This document shows, piece after piece, positions 42,346 through 54,900 of a stretch of 64,000 bases of DNA. The position numbers and the translations under genes were made by a program. The DNA comes from Topomyia yanbarensis. Taxonomy: Eukaryota; Arthropoda; Insecta; Diptera; Culicidae. The first letter of the stretch is position 1. Each line of letters starts with the position of its first letter. The stretch spans positions 432,574,539-432,638,538 of the forward strand of contig NC_080671.1 in NCBI RefSeq assembly GCF_030247195.1, written 5' to 3'. A model generated the notes under the pieces. That model had not been told where the DNA came from. It saw nothing but the letters and a program-made list of their open reading frames with translations, and searched no databases.

Positions 42346-44710
42346 CGCAACTTAGTAAACCACGTTTCAGTTTGCAAGCTGAATCAAATTTTAATTTTAA
42401 CTAATCAAAAAATCCTAAAAAATAAGGTTTAAAAACAAGTGATCGTGAATTTTTATTATCAATCAAATTTGTCTACACTAATTGGTTTTTCTTTGTTTTC
42501 TGACCGATTTTGAATTGTTAATTGATTTATGGTAAATGCTTTTACAGGGCTAATTTTATCAGAAACACTTTTACCAGACATGTAAACTATCGGTATAGTC
42601 GACAAGTACAGCATCACATTCACGTCAAACATGTGATCTAGATATTTAAAAATAAACTTCTCTCGAGTTGTACCACACAAGTTTCGTTTGGTAGCTAGAC
42701 GAAGTATCTACAACAAAACGTGACGAGCTGGGGGTCCGCATTGGATTTGATGTCAACTAGAGGAAGCGAGGGTAATTGGTACTGTTATCAGTATCATTCC
42801 GGTTTTCAATGTGTGTTGCCAGAAAGAGTTTGAAATTGCTTTAAAATTCATTTAAAATACTTACCAAATGGCATTTGGAAAATTGAAGAAATACAGCCGC
42901 CGATTAGGATTACTGTGATATTTGCAATGAAACCAGTGTTGCCAACAGCCCTAGAAATAAAACAATAAATAATGATTTATTGCAAATTTTAAATTTTATA
43001 ATAATTGTTTGTAAAACTACGTAAACAAATCTTTTTGCAAAGAGAACTACATGGGGCAGAATTGACAGTATATTATGGTTAAAATACGCATACTGAGATC
43101 TCGCATTGTATACACTTCAGCCTTCCACATAAAAGTAGGACTCGTCGATATGTCTGCAAATTCTCCATGTAAACATTTCCTAATTAATAGCAACATTTCC
43201 AACCGAAAATCCTTAACTTGGTCACCCTTTCAAACAGCACCCATAAAATTTCACAAGAACAAAAATTAACAAAACAAACCCCCAGTTCAAATGAATTATG
43301 CAACTCCCGAAGAAGTTTCACTAGACCAAAGAGTCACATGCGTTCTTAAAACGCGTAAACAAAAAAACATGAATTAACGCCCCTTGCGGACCATTTGGAT
43401 CCGGCATCTGCGCCAGGCAAATCTGCCCGAAAGTGGTTCACATTAGGAACCGAGCGATAACCGGAATATCAAACAGAAAACCAAGCATCTTAATAATCTG
43501 ACCGGGCCCGACTCGCCAGTCAGTGTCGTCAGACTCCGTCTCTGTGATTAATATTTCTTTGCTCTGATTGTACACTGTTTGTTTGTTATCTTAACGAAAC
43601 GCGGTTTTTGCCTTCAAAACTGCTTCGCGTGTACGAGAAGGCCATGAACTAAGCCAACGACTAAGCAGTAAACCAACACTTAAAAGTGTGTCTTGTTTCC
43701 CGTTTGTTTATCTGTGGTCTTGAGGTGTCAACTCTATACGACAACGGCGCTACCGCTGATTTCGCGCTCTCACGTGCTGCTCTACGATAGAGAGCAAATG
43801 GGGCATTTTGACCGATCGATTATAATATTAAGATGGCATCTTAATCGTTCGTCGAACGTCGTTGATCGAACGCGACGAACCAGTGCTGCCAGGGCTCGAA
43901 TTTTACTCTACACGTCACTGAAAAGCAACACTCATGATGATAATAATAATGCTCATAGTGAACGTATTGAAATGATACAGCAAATCGTAGACGCTATTCA
44001 CAAGTCGTGCCTCGGTGGCTTCACTCTCTCTCTCCCTCTCTTTCTCTACTTGCATACACAATCAACAAGTGTACAAGGTGTTTTGCTACTTGTTCCGTAT
44101 GCGTTTACTGCTCTTTTTTTTCGTTTTCTGTGATTAAAGAATGAGGTTCGACGCTAGAAGCATTAAATTTCCCTTATCGCAATCTTTCAGTGTTCGTTTC
44201 TTTTTCCTGTTCTTTTTTCAGTCGACCAGTTTGACATGTGACTTATCAGTGCTTGCATGAAACGATAACCTTTTTTCATCATCCGAACAGCGATTGGTCC
44301 ATATGCCAAGAGTTGTCTTGTAGCTCATGCGAGAGACTATGATACATATACGCCCAATGATAAAGTGATTTACATACATAGTCATAACACAGAGGAACAA
44401 GCGTCCATCACGGGAGTATAAAAATCAACGAATTTTTCAAATGTGGTTCGGCACTTGCCGCCAGGTGCGCTACTGCAATGAGCGAAATAGTTGTACTTGT
44501 AGACGTTTGACGGTATTTCATTCAAATGTTGTTTCTACACAAGTGTAGAAATGGTTGAGATTGGCAACGGCCGGATGGCTAAGCACGAAATACTGCCTAC
44601 TACAAACTCTTTACACACAGACTAGCGGAGATTTGTTTTATGTAGACAAACCGACTGTCAAAAAGTTCAACCAAGCATGATAGTTCGGTAAGGAGAAGTA
44701 TAGGGGAAAA
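42346..44710. other. no supportable gene; possible promoter-rich patch 43500-44130
   Basis: Around 43500-44130 base composition is more even than in the flanks, with a perfect palindrome TTAAGATGGCATCTTAA near 43829 and a 146-codon frame 43693-44133 that I do not recognise. This could be host regulatory DNA, without proof. Confidence 0.35.
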
Positions 44711-44880
44711 CCTACGCGAAAGTCGATTTTTAACAATTTCTCGGGACCAAAATTCTACAAGGATCTTGCTCACCAGATTAAGGTTTGCTATCGCGGATAA
44801 GCTCACGAAAAAAAAATTATGATTTGACAAGGGATCCGTTCCTGTGGCAAAAATCCAGTCTTTGTGACGGGCGGAGACTA
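44711..44880. repeat. dispersed repeat, copy 1 (relative at 63060-63190)
   Basis: AAAGTCGATTTTTAACA, AAGGATCTTGCT, CTCACGAAAAAAAAATTATG, TTTGACAAGGGATCCGTTCC and GTGACGG follow in the same order as at 63060-63190. No ends or ORF identify the family. Confidence 0.55.
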
Positions 44881-47800
44881 CGAATCCATATGTATACAAA
44901 ATCTGTATGCATTAACAAACAAACATCTTGCTCAAAAGTTTTACCAAAATGCAGTTTCTTCGTCACGCTTCTCACTGAACTATTGAGATTCCCCAGGAAA
45001 AACTTCGAAACCCCGCTTGTGATCTTTCACACTATATAGAGATACATTTTGATAACTTTTCTTTCCAATCGATGGTCAAACGTTCGTTGTACCGTTTTAA
45101 TACACTTACTGCAGACTTGGCCGTTCCCAGCTACTTGCTAATGACACAATGAAAGAGCTCCGGAGTTTATGGATACATACGCACTGATGTTCTTCCGACT
45201 CAATTTTCGCACCGCTTCCACAATTGCTAGTAGAACTTACCCAATGTAAACAATTTTTTTTATTCACAAAGGCAAAGGAAAATATGGAGGAAAATATATT
45301 AAATGCTATAACTGTTGAAGTAGCACTCAGAAAATTACAATTCCTTTTTTAGGGAATAACCTTAGTATTTGAATGGTGATATTTCTGTTCCTCGAAAAAT
45401 ACAGGAAAGTGGGGTACTGGGTCATTTGTCCCCAAAATCCCCTATTTTCAATAATTTTTCTGCTCCTTGATGCAAATCGAACATATTTTGCAGTTTTTCT
45501 AATGTGAAACAATCTCAGAAATCGAATGGAACCTTTTCAACACAAATACGAGAAGTTGGGGTTGAAGGGCCGTTTGTCATTCATGCTAAGTTGTATCATT
45601 TTCTCGTGGATATATCTCTACTATTCTTTACCCAATTTTAATAAACTGTACCTTGTTAAACGTAGAAAATCCATAGGAACAAAATAAAAATAGATTCGTT
45701 ACCGGTAAAATTCAGAAACATCAAATTATCTGACATATTGTCTCGATTTCACATTTTTGTCGTTAAATCGCACATATTAACTCCATTTAACAACAAAATT
45801 TCAGGAACTTGGTAACGGTTTTCGTAAATCTTTCAGTGCACTTCTCGAGAATAATCGAGAATATTAGGATAACAGAGAATAACAGAGCGACAACACCTCC
45901 GAAGAGATATTGTCATTCAAATTCGGTTTTAACCATTTAAGGTTTATGAACTTTCGCCGTGACCTTTTGGAAGCTATAGTTCAATTGATAACTCTTATTC
46001 GACAGAAATTTCCGTCGTAGATATTGCAAAATACTACTGGTATTTCGCTGTAAACGCCTTGGTTCTGAGAACTTCAAAACAAACTGCCCACGAACATGAA
46101 TTATGGAAATCTAGCCTCATAAGATTTGATTTCATTGATAAAAAAGAGTGTGAGTCTATGTTCTAGCAAAGTTGAAGCAATTGAATCAAATTTTGTACTA
46201 CTACTTATTCAAAATTGTTCGTTTATTACACTGTAGAACTGCAAGAGGGTGCTAAATCTAGACGTTTAAATGATCAAAGACGATGTACTTATGATTAGAT
46301 AACGACGATTCGAGCTCGCTAGGTGCGAGCCAGTTTGCCAACTTATGCCTTATATCGTCAGAGCAAAGAGTTACATCGAACACCTCTCCCTCCCAGATCG
46401 TACAAATGTTGGGCGATTTCCTGCATTGAGTATATGCAGATTTGTGCTACCTACGTATTCCATCAATTCTGAGCTGCCCCAAATTAGGTGGTGGGCAAGT
46501 ATGACGAACAATAAACGTATTTCCAGCTATGTTATCAGTAGTCATATTGACTGTGACAACACAAATATCGCGAGATATGAGGTCGGATATAAGATATGCG
46601 TCAATAACGCCAACCTTCAGTATTTTTTTAATTCAACTTGTTTTTTTCTAATTTAGATAGTACTACCAACGAACTGTTCTCCGCTTTTTCAAATAAAATT
46701 TGCATAAAACGCTTTAAAAAATCTCGAACTTAGCTCACTCTTAGCCACAACTATGTATACAACCCCTCAATAGCAAGATTTGTTATAAACGTCTTTCTTA
46801 GTGATTTGGATATTGCAAAAAAACGATTTTGTCAGATCGTTCTCTTTAATGCAACAAATCGATGTTGTCGAACATCGATACTAATAGATCGGACTGACGA
46901 AATATTCGTGCTGTATACAAACATTTAGTAAAATAACAATTCATTTCGTTTTATTAACGAAAAGTATTTTTCTCTTCGACGATAAATTTCGTGCAACGTA
47001 CACTAAATACTTAAATTTACGAAAATTTTCGCTCATCAAGTCGTCAACATTTTAGGGCGTGAAATAAACGAAACCAACATTTTACAATGCACGAGAATGC
47101 TTTGTGGCAGAAAACGAAGAATGAATTCAAACATTCAAATGAATTGAAACATTGTATAATCATTTTCATTCGATTTACGAATTTATTATATCGATGTGTT
47201 GACGGAATTCCGCATACCCTCTATTCTATATATTTCAGCAACGATATTCTCACGAACCACGCGTATGTTGCGACCTTCGGTCGCGGCGTGAAAAAAGAAA
47301 CGTTTCAACATTAACGGTCGATGTGCCAATAATTTGATCGACGAACTGAAACCGACCTACACACTCGGTGATCGCCCAGCTACAAAAACAGCGACAAATC
47401 CTATATCAAGATGAATTTCAAGCAGGATCCCGGGGCAAAAATATTACCTGACCACAGTAGGGGGTGATATCCCTAGTAAATTCAAGTATGAATTCACCGA
47501 TAGATTCACTCGGAAACTGATAATTTGGCAAGGACTTTGAAGCTGCAGTTTATAATCCATTCATTTTCTCATCAATAGCACTACAGATTCGAAGCTGTAT
47601 AAGCAATAGGCTCGGCAATAGGGCCAATTCTAATATTATTTTTTTAGCTTCATTTTCTGATTCATCATACGATTTTACATTGAAAATGACCATCAGCTTA
47701 TTGAGCTCAGAAATGTTAAAATTAGTGTTTTCTGCCCCTTCGGACTGTGCATAAATGATTCTGTTTACGGATCCACCCCTGGTTGACTCCTAATACAGCA

Positions 47801-48148
47801 ATTATGTAAACGCAATCACGCAATTCTCCAATATACGTAAACAAACAACGGTTATACGAAATTGGGAAGCGACCATCAGAATACATGTGTGAAGGGAAAA
47901 GTGGAGAAGCCAACTCCCTGTTGCTAACATTTAGTGGAGATTGGCGGATTCTTGTTCGCATCTATTAGGGCTACATTTCGCTACAATGCACAGTGGGGAA
48001 AAAGTATCAAAAACGCGACTTTAATCAATAGCGTGGTAGAACGTTAAGTGCGGTTCTTGAAAATGTACACACCTTATGTAAAAATGTTTGGGGAATCGAT
48101 TGCTAAGTACGCTATCATGCCTGTTTTGCTCCAATTCTCTTTTTTGTT
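44881..48148. other. AT-rich intergenic
   Basis: No gene seen. 45795-45836 shares about 40 bases with 9817-9858 in the CATGAA repeat. Words of the type GGGTACTGGGTCATTTGTCCCC (45413) hint at decayed TIR elements that I cannot close. Confidence 0.45.
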
Positions 48149-48300
48149 AGTATTTATTTTTATTACTGGTGCCGGTGGTTGAGTGGAAAGCGTGACCGCC
48201 ACTCATTCTAGTTGGCCTAAGTTCAATTCCAACCGAGGTCGTTGAGATTTTTCTGGGATGAAAAAATCTGTGGTCACGTCTTCCTTCATGATTTTTTTAT
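48149..48300 (+). repeat. tRNA-derived SINE
   Basis: GGTGGTTGAGTGGAAAGCG near 48174 fits a pol III A-box region and AAGTTCAATTCCAACC near 48225 a B-box, 40-50 bases apart as in a tRNA. A non-tRNA body (TCGTTGAGATTTTTCTGGG) follows. It is a SINE, not a tRNA, because the acceptor stem does not close. It is preceded by a 22-base word also found at 50658-50679. Confidence 0.6.
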
Positions 48301-48351
48301 TTGTTGTACCGTCATCAATAGACCCTTTGGCTCCAATGGTGGTTACTTAAG

Positions 48352-48741
48352 CTAATTACATTTCAGAATACATATTATTTTAGTTTTTATCGAATTGTCC
48401 CGGGCACTTACAAAGCAAAGGTCCAATGTACGTCCATTCTCGTTGATGATATTATTAATTTGCCGAAGAGTTGTGCTACTGTAGTTGTCCAAGATACAAC
48501 TGGCATTGTTGATAAGCGCAGACTTTTCGATACCCAATCGTAGAAATCCATGACTTGCCTGGCACCAACGCAAGCCAGGTAAGTTGAAGTCACCCAGTAT
48601 AACAATATCATCAGACGGGGCAGCGATCAAGGTGATGAAAGAAACGGAGGAAAGATGTACATCGATCAGGCTGTAATCACGAATTCGGTCAGGTGGAAAA
48701 TACACGACCCACACGAAGAGATTGCGATCGGCAAGTTTCAC
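48352..48741 (-). pseudogene. CR1-type ORF2 endonuclease, second half
   Basis: Reads FVWVVYFPPDR, then VILGDFNLPGLRWC and GRTLDLCFVS, the central and late endonuclease motifs. The frame is separated from the first half by a short tandem duplication (CAAGTTTCACTTATATC at about 48734 and 48760) that breaks the reading. Confidence 0.75.
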
Positions 48742-48805
48742 TTATATCCACCCACCGCAAGTTTCACTTATATCGCCCACCGCTCATCGTTGATAGGTCG
48801 GGCTT

Positions 48806-49321
48806 TTATACCATGGCGATGAATACACCACCACCTGATGTCTTGTGGCTGTTGAGAGCATTGCGATCACAGCGGAAGACATCAAATGTTGACCCAAACA
48901 CCTGGCGAGATAGAGTACGATTGTCGAGCCACGTCTCGGTTAAGGGGATGACGTCATAGCAGCAGCCCGTGGTCGCGAGCAAATAGCTGTCGGTTGATGA
49001 ATTTAAGCCACCAACATTCTGGTAGTAAATCTCGATGTTATTGGATGACGGATCAGTTTCTGCAGAGAGCGAATCAACTGCGTCACGCCCCAGAATGTGA
49101 CGATCGTCGTCGGCGAGCGAAATGTTTGACATCTGGTCACAAGATGTTAGAGCAAAAGGCAAATTACTGGAAGCGAAGAATACATCAGCGCTTGAAGTGT
49201 TCGAATCAGATGTATACTTGCCATTTGTGGCGGGTTGGAAGACCCCACACACAGGACCGGGACGACTGATGAACGCTGGCTGCAAGGGCTCGACTGTAGC
49301 GGGGGGATCGAGGGCTTTCAT
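48806..49321 (-). pseudogene. CR1-type ORF2 N-terminus and endonuclease start
   Basis: A Ser/Asp-rich N-terminal region with two related words (ILGRNAV upstream of the Met and ILGRDAV inside) leads to IEIYYQNVGGLNSS, LTETWLDNRT and SGGGVFIAM, the first endonuclease motifs. The paired words parallel the duplicated N-terminus of the ORF2 at 6063, so repetition in this region seems to be a family trait. Confidence 0.75.
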
Positions 49322-49549
49322 TGTACCAACTGCGTTGCGTCCCAGTATGCGATCAGCATCGACACTCCTTCACAATGGCGGTGTAGCTAGGTATAGTGAC
49401 ATTGTCAATCGTTGCGGAGTCCTCTGTAGGGTTGATGGGCCGGGTTGCATTAACGGAATACATGCGACTTCTGAGGGTGGAGGAAAATCAGTCGGTGGAT
49501 ACCAAATGTTCTGGGTACGGCTATCGTCAAATTCCCTGAACAGCATGCC

Positions 49550-49953
49550 TTGCGGCCATGTGTCAGGGTAAAGGGCTGCTTCACGGTACTTTGGGTGAAC
49601 TCCAACTTTGAAGGATATGAAGTTCAGAGTACTGACGTCTATGCCTTTTTAACAAGCGGAATAACCTTTATGTCCTCGTTGCAGTTTAGTCCTTCTTTGG
49701 ACATTTTTTCGATAGTCTCCTTGCTAACGCTTGGATGAAAGCGGGAAAGATACAACCAGAGCAACGGAGTGGGAGGTGGAACCGTGAGAATGTTGCTATT
49801 ATCGACTAGCTTTCGACCGCCGACAAGAATACTGCTCGGATCATTCGATAAAGTCGTCGTCCGATTTGACGGTTTTCGCGCAGTGATCGCATGCACTTGC
49901 CATAATACAGATTTTTTACCCGCCCTAGATCCGGCTTTTCGTTTTCGTCTCAC
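49550..49953 (-). pseudogene. CR1-type ORF1 C-terminal domain
   Basis: The minus frame 49639-49953 ends in WLYLSRFHPSVSKETIEKM with LNCNEDIKVIPLVKK. Past its stop, NFISFKVGV and a YREAALYPDTWPQG tail are readable to about 49550. This is the RNA-binding C-terminal domain typical of CR1-type ORF1. A basic N-terminal stretch (MRRKRKAGSRAGKK) may be a nuclear or RNA-binding signal. Confidence 0.7.
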
Positions 49954-50374
49954 TGTGCGCCATGTTGTAATGTGGGAAATACTTTCCTCTACCCGCGTGC
50001 AGGTGGCGTAATGACCACGTGAATTTTTTGTGGGTAATTACACACAGGTCCGGTGATGTAAACAATCTCGATTTTCACTGGATTTTTCACGACACAAAAG
50101 CAAAACTTACAGGAAACACTTTAAAACCTCACAATATCATGGTCGCAAACAAAATTTAGAATCGACTGATACGATAAACGATGATTAAACGGTACAAATC
50201 ACGTCAAATATTAAAAAAATAACTGGAGCGATCAACACAAACAACTAATCGGTGAAAATACACTGAACCAAAAAGGAAAGGGAAGTAAAGCCGTTGGTCC
50301 CCGGTCCATGAGTTGATGGATCGATATCGAGACCAGATAGTGGAGTCCCTTCTCTGGCGTCGGTAAAGAAGAAG

Positions 50375-50660
50375 TAGAATCCAATTTCTATACTTACTAA
50401 CTCATATCCTCCTCCCGTGGTACTTGTGGAGTGCGCAGTAGCATATAAGGCCTCTAGCAAAAGCAAGTAACGGACTAACCATTTCTTCCCTTTTCTTCCG
50501 CGATCGCCGTTCGGGCCTGGCCGGCGCCGGAATTGATCAATAAACAGATGTTTCGCTACTCCCAACCATAATGATATACTGATTCCCTGTGCAACTTCAG
50601 CTAGTCCAGATCGATAACGAAGTAGCAGCCAGGGGTGGTCGCACAAGGTCAAGCTCAAGT
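50375..50660. repeat. dispersed repeat, copy 1 (relative at 61125-61420)
   Basis: GAGTGCGCAGTAGCATATAAGG, GCCTCTAGCAAAAGCAAGT, GCCTGGCCGGCGCCGGAATTG with ATCAATAAA, and CTAGTCCAGATCGATAACG occur in the same order at 61125-61420. The minus frame 50245-50715 runs through it but is not conserved in the second copy, so I do not call a gene. Confidence 0.65.
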
Positions 50661-50679
50661 ATTTATTTTTATTACTGGT

Positions 50680-50737
50680 TATACTGCCGTTATAAACATT
50701 ATAAGCATGGGACAATTATGCGTAGAACGGCAGTATA
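50680..50737. mobile_element. 58-bp TIR MITE
   Basis: Perfect 12-base ends TATACTGCCGTT and AACGGCAGTATA, as in short mariner-like MITEs of mosquitoes. The TA flanks are part of the ends. Confidence 0.7.
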
Positions 50738-51335
50738 CAACTTGGAAGAAAACTGAACGGGGACTACCATAGTTAGTGTATCTTATGCAAAAAAGGCCAA
50801 AGATAGTAGTTGGTCAATCTTAATGTCCACCCCCTATTTCAATTCTCATTGCATCCCTTTTATAAATATAGAAAAGTAGAAACGAATCTTCAATTGCTCA
50901 ACTATCATTATTGTTAAGATGTTCAACCTGACGAATAAATCCATACACCCTTCAGCAAGGAAGCGTAATCGTCACGCTCAGGCACACAGTCCAAAGCGTA
51001 TTTTTGACATTAAAAATGTCTTACTCCACTATCTGGGGCTAGGTGTCATTCTAAAATCTAAACTATCTCCCATGTAACGAAACTATGTAAGGTTTGCACG
51101 CTTATAACTCCGATATTACTAGATGGATTTTAATCATTCATACACCAACCGATTCATAATCACCTAACTTAAATATTGGTAATAATTTAATATCTCCCCA
51201 ATAAAAGTAGACTTTTGGAAATTGGTAAAATTAAAAAGTTCAAAAAAAACGGGAAAAATACCATTCGTGAGGCAGATTTCTCAGACACAGCCGTCAAAAG
51301 AGGGCAGCTTAGTTGCTCAATGAAACACGAAAAGT

Positions 51336-51390
51336 CATAAATAGAAGCAACGCATGTCCGTTTAAATCAGTTGTTGCTCTTATCCCACAC
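51336..51390 (+). promoter_or_regulatory. promoter-like module 1 (TATA-like plus initiator)
   Basis: CATAAATAG at 51336 lies 33 bases before the A of TCAGTT at 51367-51372, the arthropod initiator. The module is repeated 159 bases downstream with the same spacing. Confidence 0.45.
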
Positions 51391-51494
51391 GAGCAACGTC
51401 GTCTCCGGGCGATGCAATAAGCGCTATCGATTTTCGGTAACGTTGGCATTTGCACACACTCGCACCTAAGTGACTAAACCATATACGGTTAGTT

Positions 51495-51550
51495 TATAAA
51501 TAGAGGTGACGCGTACCCGTTTGAATCAGTTTTTGTTCTTATGTCGAACG
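51495..51550 (+). promoter_or_regulatory. promoter-like module 2 (TATA plus initiator)
   Basis: TATAAATAG at 51495 is 33 bases before the A of TCAGTT (51526-51531). A donor-like CGGGTAAGAT follows near 51548. Sequence around it (CGTTTGAATCAGTT, then CGCTATGCGTTTTCGGCAGC) parallels module 1 (CGTTTAAATCAGTT, CGCTATCGATTTTCGGTAAC). It could be the promoter of a host gene or of an LTR-like element; no ORF follows. Confidence 0.5.
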
Positions 51551-51945
51551 GGTAAGATCATGGCTGCAGCGTCTGGGCACTACAATAAACGGTAGACGCT
51601 ATGCGTTTTCGGCAGCGGTGGCTGTGTGCGGATTTGTTGGGTACCAGCATGGTGTCACAGAATGATTTGCAAAGTGGGTGGGCGGGGTGGTTTGGATTTA
51701 ATTCAATACGGTGTGTGCTGCTTAAGAGTGTTGCGTTTGAAAAAAATATATTTATTTTTATGCATGCGTGTGCGTTGTAACTTGTTAATCCATGTTTACG
51801 GCGCTTTGTAGCTGCGTAGGGTAAAGAGCCAATTGGTTTTCATGTTTCATATTTCGGTTATATGTTTTTTATCAGTAAGGCATATGACAACGTGCTTCTG
51901 TAGTTATTGCACTGTTCAGCAGCGTAGTATTTTATATAGGAGAGT

Positions 51946-52063
51946 ACACTCAGGTTTTTTACGCGGATTTTGAAATTTACGCGGTTTTCATTAACGCGTT
52001 TTTTTAAATTTAGGCGGTTTTCATTTACACGGCCTGTATCCCCTGCGTGAAAAATCTGAGTGT
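51946..52063. mobile_element. 118-bp MITE with ACACTCAG ends
   Basis: ACACTCAGGTTTTTTACGCG at the left faces TGCGTGAAAAATCTGAGTGT at the right, with TA on both sides. Inside, ACGCGGTTTTCATT-like units repeat three times. Confidence 0.75.
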
Positions 52064-54770
52064 AATTGTATCGGAAACAATCACATTCCCAGCAGAACTT
52101 TTTGTTTTCTAATTTCAAACACTTTTGTTTCGTACTGCACACAACGGAAAATTTTAAAACAGAACTTACCCTCCCAGCAGCAGTTGAAGCGGGTGTTCTT
52201 TTTCGATTCAAATTCAAGCCATGTCTTAAGCGTTACTGGACTTAAAATTGTTTTCCCAGTTTAACCAGTCAGAATATCTGTCCTACCCTATGTATTTAAA
52301 ACACAGTTCTAATTGCGTTTTAAGGTATACAACAAATACGGTTGGGTATACTAATTTAAATTTTAAAATAAATCTGTTTTAAATTATGAAACATACCGCT
52401 GTACTGAAGATATAATTATGTCAGTCCTATTACCACATAAAACACCTATATAACATAAAACGCTGCAGAATTGGTTTAATAATACAATGTTTACACTACA
52501 GAGTTATAACACGTTATAATAATTAGCAACAAGAAAAATGTCACCAAGATAGCATAAAAACCCGTTTTAACTGGTAGTGCGAACGTTGCATAACAATGTA
52601 ATTTATCAAAAAATTTCATTTTTCCACAACTAATCGATCAAGAAATACTTACACTTAAGATTGTTTACTTAAGTTCATTAGTACATTGTTGAAAATTTAA
52701 ATGGAAAATGAAATTTCATATTTTATGGAGAATCTGTATATTTCCGTTGGCGGGCGTGGGTTTCCTCATCACAGTTCTCAATATGGAACTTTTCTTTTGA
52801 ATATATTTTCTGGACAGACCAGCCTATTTTTACTAGATGGATCAGCCAAATAATGCCAATCACCTAGTGAGATACTTGATTAATTAATAGATTACCGTTA
52901 AAAGACCTTCAATAAATTATGTTTTAATAGGGAGGGTATTTAGCAAATTGTAACATATGAAAACAGGCGAGTGAACAAGAACGTGTGTCGATATGTGTGA
53001 TAGATAAAAAAGCTATATTTTTAATGTCACCGTGGTCGTGTCCTGTACACAACCCTTTAATTTTTTTGGTCAGTCTAACCATTATTTAATCATTAGTTAG
53101 TTTCCAACATTTACCGGATCAATCTTCCACCATTAGTACTTGACGTTAGAAACTAATACCGTTTTAACATAACCCCGAAACTGAGTCAGGTGTTAACTCT
53201 AACCGCTGTCAGACAACATTAGAATCAGGCTCAGTTTTGTCTCAAGTAAAATCCACATAGAGACGACAAATATTAACTGTTTGGCATGCAGCACACCCAT
53301 TAAAATAGCAAGTAAAACTCTCGTATTACTCGTAATTTCCCTATCCTCTTGAGTGGTTAATTGATGTATTATAGTTTTATGACCTGCTTGTCAGGAATCT
53401 TCTGACCTATTTACATCTTTTACGACCGGCAGGCTCCCATTTTCTAATAACTCGAGTGCGGAAATATCTTCATTGATTGAGATGGTCCTGACACGATTGC
53501 GAAGACCTACCTGTTCGGGAGTATAAAACCACCGAGAACAGACCGTTCAAGTTTAAACAAATAACTTTACCATACTTACCACGAATGCGTATTAAAATAC
53601 TAGCGTCTCTTATATTCCAATCAGACATAAAACTATGTCGGCCAATTTGAAATCTTTGGGTGATAAGCGCACCAGGGAGTGGCTTCCCAATAACCTTTGA
53701 ATAGACCGTTAGTGTTTTAACCCAATTTTAACGATCAAGATGGACGTCTGTTCGCTGTGATAGAACATTGCACAGCGTGTTTACAAGGTGTTGCAATTTG
53801 ATTCCAACCCAGTTTCTCGTACTGTGATGGAACAAGAAAAAATTCTAAGTCCATGTAAACGATCTCTCTGAACTGTCAAAAAGAGTGCCGTGCCATTCGC
53901 TATGGATAATATACCGCCTGCATGTGAAAGCATTGCGCATCTTAGTAGACGAAGGCGGCGGTGCTCGGTTTTCCACCCACGCACACGACGGCGCTTGCTG
54001 AATCAGAGGAAAATAACGAGCTGATGGGTCTGCAGGTTTGTTTAAATTTTGTGGCAATAATAAATATCCGTCTATATAGAGACACAGTGCATAAACCAGA
54101 ATAGACTCACGCAACGGCGCCCATTTTGTGCGGGGGGAATTTGTACTAAGGTTGACATCTCTTCCGATTGTGTCTTGCCTTTGTGGAAGCCAATTAGACT
54201 GTTAAGTAAAGATGGCGTCCCGGCCGGCAGAAAGCTCACAGCAAAAAAACACTGTGCGAGTATCGCATCACGCATCACTTACTACCAAACCGTTTCGTCC
54301 CTTCCACCGTCCGAAGCGCGATAAATTTATCAAACAATGCTATAAATTAAAAAAAAAACAGTTTATTCTTTTGGTAGGCAGCTCAGTGCGGTAGTAAAGT
54401 TAAATTGTTCGTGTATTTGTGCGAGCAGAGCGAGATTGAGTCAACCGTCGAAGCGGATCAATTGCGGGCACGGCGAAAGGGGGGCTGGTTTATAGTGATA
54501 GATATAGGTAGGTTTATAGATTATTTATAAAAAATATCGCAATCGAGAACTGCATGTAACCATCAATGCGAAGACTTCTAAAAACTCAACAGAAAAATTG
54601 AGATAGAGTTTGTTCGGAAATGCGTAAGCTTATCCCAAATTTAACAATCCGATTGCCTTCGGGGTAACACGAATTTTAGTATTCAGTATTCAATTTTATT
54701 TAAGTCTGATTTAAGAATATAAGAGCATACAGTAACTATAATAATTTAGGTAAAAACTATTTTTTCTACG
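52064..54770. other. AT-rich intergenic
   Basis: No gene seen. 53176-53250 is a decayed relative of the hairpin MITE at 32127 (AACTGAGTCAG...AACCGCTGTCAGACAAC...GGCTCAGTTTTG). Confidence 0.45.
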
Positions 54771-54900
54771 CTAAGGAGAAAATTGTTTTAAAACACATTT
54801 GCGCGTTAAGAGCGCAAAACTTATAACTAAATTAGTTATGGAATTTGTGTTTCGACTTCGTCTCATCAGAATCCGACACTAACTTAGTTAAAAGAATAAG
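54771..54900. repeat. hairpin repeat family H, copy 2
   Basis: Starts CTAAGGAGAAAATTG, has a small hairpin TTTGCGC/GCGCAAA (54798-54818), then TTATGGAATTTGTGTTTCGA and, on the minus strand, CTGATGAGACGAAGTCGAAAC (54849-54869). The second half of the large hairpin seen in copy 3 is missing. Confidence 0.65.

Larger units (their letters stand above)
48355..50010 (-). mobile_element. truncated CR1-type LINE (ORF1 end plus ORF2 endonuclease)
   Basis: The minus strand carries the end of an ORF1 and the N-terminal half of an ORF2 similar in layout to the element at 6083-9492. RT is missing, so the 3' side is lost at about 48355, which is unusual for LINEs and points to later deletion or recombination. 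Confidence 0.75.

Noticed and set aside
43693..44133. 146-codon plus-strand frame as a gene
   Set aside because: It has Ser/Leu/Arg-rich low-information content, no domain and no partner exon.
50245..50715. 156-codon minus-strand frame as a gene
   Set aside because: It runs through a dispersed repeat; the relative at 61125-61420 does not keep the frame.
54849..54869. Canonical hammerhead ribozyme as a firm annotation
   Set aside because: The core words match, but two unpaired bases before CUGAUGA and an alternative simple hairpin prevent a firm call; kept only as a finding.
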